Of a stretch of 64,000 bases of DNA, positions 60,590 to 64,000 are shown piece after piece (the stretch's first letter is position 1; each line of letters starts with the position of its first letter). The notes under the pieces were generated by a model. It had not been told where the DNA came from and ran no database searches. It saw only the letters and a program-made list of their open reading frames with translations. This DNA is from an uncultured Muribaculaceae bacterium. GTDB taxonomy: Bacteria; Bacteroidota; Bacteroidia; Bacteroidales; Muribaculaceae. A program made the position numbers and the translations under genes. The DNA lies in the NCBI GenBank assembly GCA_910587915.1, contig CAJUOB010000001.1, forward strand, positions 1-64,000, given 5' to 3'.

Positions 60590-61018
60590 TCAAAGCGACA
60601 GATGTAATATCGGGAAAGGACGACCGGCCTCATCTCGATCATCACGACCTACAATGTGAAATCCTTTGGACTCATAAAACCCTAATGCAAGGGGATTTTG
60701 TTCATTAACATCCACACAGTCCGCCCCAAGAGCCACGGCATACTCCACAAGTAACGAGCCATATCCCTTACCTCTGCAGCAATCATCCACAAACAACATT
60801 TCAATCATACGTCCGGCCATCCCGACAAAGCCGCAGAGCGCTCCATTGTCAAAAACACCGTACAATTTCACATTCGGAAAATACAACGGAATCAGAGCCT
60901 CCCTGATTTCAGCAATATCATCCTCACTCAGAAAAGTATGCGTAGCTCTAACCGACCGCTCCCATATCCCGGCCAGCCTTAGATAATCGCTCTCACAACA
61001 GTCATCAATCCAAACCAT
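60590..61018 (-). CDS. GNAT-family N-acetyltransferase
   Basis: A 142-residue acetyltransferase. RLAGIWERSVRATHTFLSE starts the fold, IEMLFVDDCCRGKGYGSLLV is the acetyl-CoA loop, and NEQNPLALGFYESKGFHIVG the C-terminal segment. A TAAATTTG element immediately upstream (61023-61030, minus) would give a very short leader. The paired gene at 60122-60583 follows. Confidence 0.88.
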   Translation of the reverse strand: MVWIDDCCESDYLRLAGIWERSVRATHTFLSEDDIAEIREALIPLYFPNVKLYGVFDNGALCGFVGMAGRMIEMLFVDDCCRGKGYGSLLVEYAVALGADCVDVNEQNPLALGFYESKGFHIVGRDDRDEAGRPFPILHLSL

Positions 61019-61177
61019 ACCACAAATTTAGATATTCTCCTACAATCTCTTCACTTCCGCCTCTCCTTTTATCTTGCATTATGAGTTGTCAACGGTATTT
61101 TCCGACTTCTGTCCCGAGGGTTCTCTTACCCAAGACTCCGGGTTCGTTCCTATTGCGAAATCAAACCTTTTTCCGAC

Positions 61178-62431
61178 TCAAACGAGCCATTTCTCAATTC
61201 GCGGCACGAATGTGTCTATATCGCGTTGGGGTATGCCGAGCCGCCTGGCTTCCGTCCGCCATGACTTCATAGCCTCTTTGACCTCTGATATTATTTTGCT
61301 AGCTTTATCATTTGACAACATGTAATCTCCGGCTGATTCCAAAAGGATATTCAAGTCAGATTCGTTCGTTGAGCGATTTATCAAAAGGCTCTGATTGTCC
61401 TGTAGCGTGGGATTGATGTCATAGGCAGGTGAAAGTTCCCATCCTTTTCTCGTCAGGATAAAACCGTGGTTACGGAAATGGTCGTCGGAGTTACCGACAA
61501 TGATGTAGAATGCAACACGTCTGTAGAGTTCTTCAAGATTCTGTTCCACGTTGCTTCCGTGTTGAATGATGAAATCCGCAATATCAGGATAGCCGAATCC
61601 GGTTGAAGCGTTGTCGCCATCTTCAAGGCCGAGTAACGTCAGAGCCGAAGCGAAATGTATCCGCTTTCCTTCATCATTGCGGTCGAATCTTTTTGAAAGA
61701 AGTACGTGGTGATTTTCACCATTGATTATTCTGGTATCCGCAACATTCAATCCTGCGCTACGCCCCATGATATGGCATAAATGTTCCCAAAGTGCCACAT
61801 CATAATCATCCTTTAGAGATGGAAATTTCGCTACAGTCAATTTTCCATCCTCATCGACAACACTTGCTTTGGGCCTTGCGCCACCGAGCGACGTGCCGGG
61901 ATGAAGAAGTTGCACGAGCCATTTCTTTGCCGGAAGTTGCTGTTTATCCTCACTCTCCTCAATTTCATGCGCTGCGTGTATCAACTCTCTGACGCTTGTT
62001 AATGGTGGTACACGAAGATTCGGGTCCACATTTATAAATTCGCCACCTTTTGTTTTAGCGAAACGAAAGCCGCCCATTCGGGAAGCATCATCAATGCCCA
62101 TAAGGTAATCGAACGAAGTCAATCGTTTGACAGGTCGCTTTTCATCAGCGGCGACTATCTGTTCACGGCGATTAAGCAATGTGCGGCCCCAACGGTCTGG
62201 CAAAGCGTCGGAAAAGCACGCGAAGATATCACGCTCCGGTCGGGAATATTGTATGCCCGGGAAATTCTTCAAGTCTTCGCTCAGAAAAACATCACCATAT
62301 TTGGCAAGCCACTCCTTATCATACGAGAATGAATACGTCTCATTGCCTCGCACTGAATCAAACGACAATTCTCCAACTATTACAGGAGTGCAAAGCCAAT
62401 CGAAATCGGCATATACAAAAAGCCTTTCCAT
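61178..62431 (-). CDS. hipA: HipA-type serine/threonine kinase toxin
   Basis: A 417-residue kinase. DRWGRTLLNRRE ends the N-terminal domain, LLHPGTSLGGARPKASV is the glycine-rich (P-loop-like) region, LLSKRFDRN follows, and VGNSDDHFRNHGFIL holds the catalytic Asp and metal Asn. YDINPT is the DFG-like segment. Known HipA proteins phosphorylate tRNA synthetases and stop growth; the target here is inference. It follows hipB by 3 bases. The codons are more AT-rich than neighbouring genes, suggesting transfer. Confidence 0.9.
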   Translation of the reverse strand: MERLFVYADFDWLCTPVIVGELSFDSVRGNETYSFSYDKEWLAKYGDVFLSEDLKNFPGIQYSRPERDIFACFSDALPDRWGRTLLNRREQIVAADEKRPVKRLTSFDYLMGIDDASRMGGFRFAKTKGGEFINVDPNLRVPPLTSVRELIHAAHEIEESEDKQQLPAKKWLVQLLHPGTSLGGARPKASVVDEDGKLTVAKFPSLKDDYDVALWEHLCHIMGRSAGLNVADTRIINGENHHVLLSKRFDRNDEGKRIHFASALTLLGLEDGDNASTGFGYPDIADFIIQHGSNVEQNLEELYRRVAFYIIVGNSDDHFRNHGFILTRKGWELSPAYDINPTLQDNQSLLINRSTNESDLNILLESAGDYMLSNDKASKIISEVKEAMKSWRTEARRLGIPQRDIDTFVPRIEKWLV

Positions 62432-62434
62432 GGA

Positions 62435-62755
62435 TTATTCCTTTTTAGATGCACGTCGGCGATGTTTTAGACTTAAATCTTGAAGATTCCTGCCAAGAGT
62501 ATCTTCCTTGGCAATCAATAACAAATCATCATCAAGCTGGAGTGCATAAAGCACACGGGCATAAATGCCGATTGAAACAGTAGGCGATCCCTTCTCTATC
62601 CTTGCCACTGTCAACGGCGAACAAGTAGCCCGTTCAGCCACCTGCGCTATCGACAGATTGCGACGAAGTCGGGCAAGCTTAATTTGCTCACCCATAAATT
62701 CCATTTTCTGCTCCAGTTTTCGGGGCAACTTAGTCCCCATCGTGTTCTTTGCCAT
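62435..62755 (-). CDS. hipB: HipB-type antitoxin (XRE family)
   Basis: A 106-residue regulator. The HTH is residues ~25-80, with EQIKLARLRRNLSIAQVAER, ATCSPLTVARIEKGSPTVSI and YARVLYALQLDDDLL. It should bind HipA and repress the pair. A perfect AT-rich inverted repeat (62781-62804) upstream is a candidate operator. Confidence 0.88.
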   Translation of the reverse strand: MAKNTMGTKLPRKLEQKMEFMGEQIKLARLRRNLSIAQVAERATCSPLTVARIEKGSPTVSIGIYARVLYALQLDDDLLLIAKEDTLGRNLQDLSLKHRRRASKKE

Positions 62756-62780
62756 ACCAACATTTTATTTGATGATGTAA

Positions 62781-62804
62781 ATATAATAAAAATATTTATT
62801 ATAT
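62781..62804 (-). promoter_or_regulatory. Putative HipB operator
   Basis: ATATAATAA (62781-62789) and TTATTATAT (62796-62804) are perfect inverted copies separated by 6 bases, 25 bases upstream of the hipB start codon. Confidence 0.55.
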
Positions 62805-62952
62805 GATGCATTGAGTGGAGCGTTTGTAAAAGTCATCGAAATTTCAGCGATTGAAAAATATCGTCTATTATGGCACAAGCCGAAAAGTTGGGCCCCCCGT
62901 AACCGTCCTTTGGACGCTTTGCTATGCAAAGAATCGAAAGGATTAGACACGG

Positions 62953-62983
62953 AAAAACCGCAGAACTAATTGATAGTCTGCGG
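62953..62983 (-). terminator. Terminator after tmRNA
   Basis: CCGCAGA (62958-62964) pairs with TCTGCGG (62977-62983); on the minus strand the stem is followed by TTTTT. It lies 40 bases past the tmRNA 3' end. The rest of 62805-62952 shows no supported gene. Confidence 0.8.
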
Positions 62984-63022
62984 CTTGTCTGATTTAGGCT
63001 ACAAGTATCCGTAGTAGTCGAG

Positions 63023-63419
63023 TGGAGTTGGGGGGATTTGAACCCCCGTCCAAACGCGGAACTAATGAGCTTTCTACGTGCGTAGTCTCAAGTTAATTTT
63101 CGAGCTGCGGCAGGCCTGAAACCACCAACCGCGACCTTATCCTCTAAATTTTCGGGAACTTCCCGAGGCTTGCGGCTCCCTATTTCCGATTTACCTGCAC
63201 CGCCATATCGATTAGTCTCGGAAAAAGGACAATCGGGCGATGTCTTGTCGCTGCAACTGTTGCGGCGATTAAGCTGATCTACTGTACTTCAATCAAGCAG
63301 CAAGAGCGTAGTTATTTTCGCCATTTAAATTGCTCGAAGTCAGATATTAAAGAGCATAGACCTCATAGCTCTGCACGCTTACCCACCACTTCTACACGCT
63401 GTCAAAACCGGTCAACCCC
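63023..63419 (-). ncRNA. ssrA: Transfer-messenger RNA (tmRNA)
   Basis: The 5' acceptor GGGGTTG pairs with 3' CAACTCC (one G-U). The T arm (GGGGG-TTCAAAT-CCCCC type) sits at the 3' end and the CCA is not encoded. The tag frame at 63322-63293 reads GGC GAA AAT AAC TAC GCT CTT GCT GCT TGA, giving G-E-N-N-Y-A-L-A-A, the known Bacteroidota-type tag. It rescues stalled ribosomes and marks the product for proteolysis. About 397 bases. Confidence 0.95.
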
Positions 63420-63452
63420 GTTATTTCAGCGCTCCGGTGGAGCTATTTCATG

Positions 63453-63484
63453 CAAATATAGTACACGCATGCGCCATACGCAAA
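63453..63484 (-). promoter_or_regulatory. Promoter of tmRNA
   Basis: On the minus strand TTTG (plus CAAA, 63481-63484), 20 bases and TATATTTG (63453-63460) match the Bacteroidota consensus; a precursor leader of about 25 bases would be removed by RNase P. Confidence 0.75.
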
Positions 63485-63497
63485 TCTTTAACACAGA

Positions 63498-64000
63498 TTA
63501 ACGTACATCTTGCGACGTTCCGGCCTGATCGAGCCATAGACGCAGGCCCAGTGCCCGCTCTCGGCTCACAAGGATCTCAGTTTCGGCACTATCGCGGAGA
63601 TATAGCTTCAGATAGCTGCCCCAGGCTGTGTTGAGGCGTTGAATTGCATTTATATTAACTATATATGAATCGTTAACCCGGAAGAAATTTTCAGCGTCAA
63701 GCTGTATATTGCATTCGTCAATCGACATGCTCAGGTTATACCGTCGGCCGTCGAAACATACGAGATACAACATCGCATCATCGCTATATATATGGGATAT
63801 ACTCGAAACATCCACGACCTCAAATCCATCGAGCCAGGGCACAAGGAAGCGCTTGCGTATGTATGGACGCCTCAGACCGGCAGCGAACTGGCGCACATCG
63901 GAAAGGCGGCATTTACCCGTCCACAAAGTTTTATCTATCGCCGCTGCGAGCTCTTCCGGAATGATTGGCTTCAACAGATATTGAATGCCATTGGTAGAGA
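63498..64000 (-). CDS. LytTR-family response regulator, 3' part only
   Basis: The frame runs off the window end. The visible part begins STNGIQYLLKPIIPEEL, the end of a receiver domain (with the conserved K-P). A linker follows, then a LytTR DNA-binding domain (about the last 105 residues) with VVDVSSISHIYSDDAMLYLV, MSIDECNIQ, FFRVNDSYIVNINAIQRL and ILVSRERA. It controls target genes in answer to a sensor kinase that lies outside the window. Confidence 0.88.
   Translation of the reverse strand, partial: STNGIQYLLKPIIPEELAAAIDKTLWTGKCRLSDVRQFAAGLRRPYIRKRFLVPWLDGFEVVDVSSISHIYSDDAMLYLVCFDGRRYNLSMSIDECNIQLDAENFFRVNDSYIVNINAIQRLNTAWGSYLKLYLRDSAETEILVSRERALGLRLWLDQAGTSQDVR

Noticed and set aside
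62765..62950. A 61-codon minus-strand frame between hipB and tmRNA
   Set aside because: It runs through the hipB promoter/operator region, is followed by no other gene and has no recognisable domain.

Overview
The window is a piece of a Bacteroidota chromosome, most likely order Bacteroidales and plausibly Muribaculaceae-like. The family call is inference; the order-level call rests on several things seen here. There are type IX secretion genes (porU, porV), a T9SS C-terminal sorting domain, a CANSDH-type carboxynorspermidine enzyme and a tmRNA whose tag reads GENNYALAA. There are also several promoters of the Bacteroidota form TTTG-N19/20-TAnnTTTG (tRNA-Gly, lpxA, tmRNA, the S24 regulator). 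Coding density is high and almost everything is ordinary chromosomal gene content on the minus strand; no insertion sequence, CRISPR array or rRNA was seen.

Layout. 0.1-1.7 kb: a UDG-superfamily gene, tRNA-Gly(CCC) and lpxA. 1.8-6.3 kb: three genes of phage type (a complete large terminase, an 800-residue structural-like protein and a small DUF6582-like protein) between lpxA and an EamA transporter, with no other phage genes around. 7.4-15 kb: a serine hydrolase lipoprotein, then the apparent operon rex - unknown - porU - porV - ispF. 15-25.4 kb: a His-rich CobW GTPase, a sensor kinase and NtrC-type sigma-54 activator, and a complete tripartite ABC efflux system (HlyD, ATPase, two permeases, TolC). 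A textbook-quality sigma-54 promoter precedes the HlyD gene, so the local activator probably drives the pump. 25.4-27.3 kb: an ExbB-ExbD-TonB operon. 27.4-38.8 kb: housekeeping genes (pdxJ, nadK, YgjP-like protease, frr, pyrH, MATE pump, BI-1, argS, mannose-1-P guanylyltransferase, mtnN, mdh).

39-49.3 kb: RNase G/E with a repeat-built tail, a 29-residue very basic protein too short for usual gene calling, HU, membrane and peptidase genes, two small secreted proteins (one a T9SS cargo), and a nucleoside kinase. 49.4-55.2 kb: an LPS-core-like cluster of three glycosyltransferases and a WaaP/InaA-type kinase, then CANSDH and a flippase-like membrane protein. 55.4-59.6 kb (plus strand): AraC regulator, an S24 regulator with palindromes sitting on its own promoter, rnhB and a sialate O-acetylesterase. 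59.7-64 kb: a decayed T9SS cargo remnant, two GNAT enzymes, a HipBA toxin-antitoxin pair, tmRNA, and the 3' part of a LytTR response regulator cut by the window end.

The most unusual features are the isolated terminase module, the sigma-54 efflux circuit, and families of short tandem intergenic repeats with 7-base or 9-base periodicity. These repeats occur mostly as inverted pairs at gene boundaries and in one case supply the last codons of a gene.
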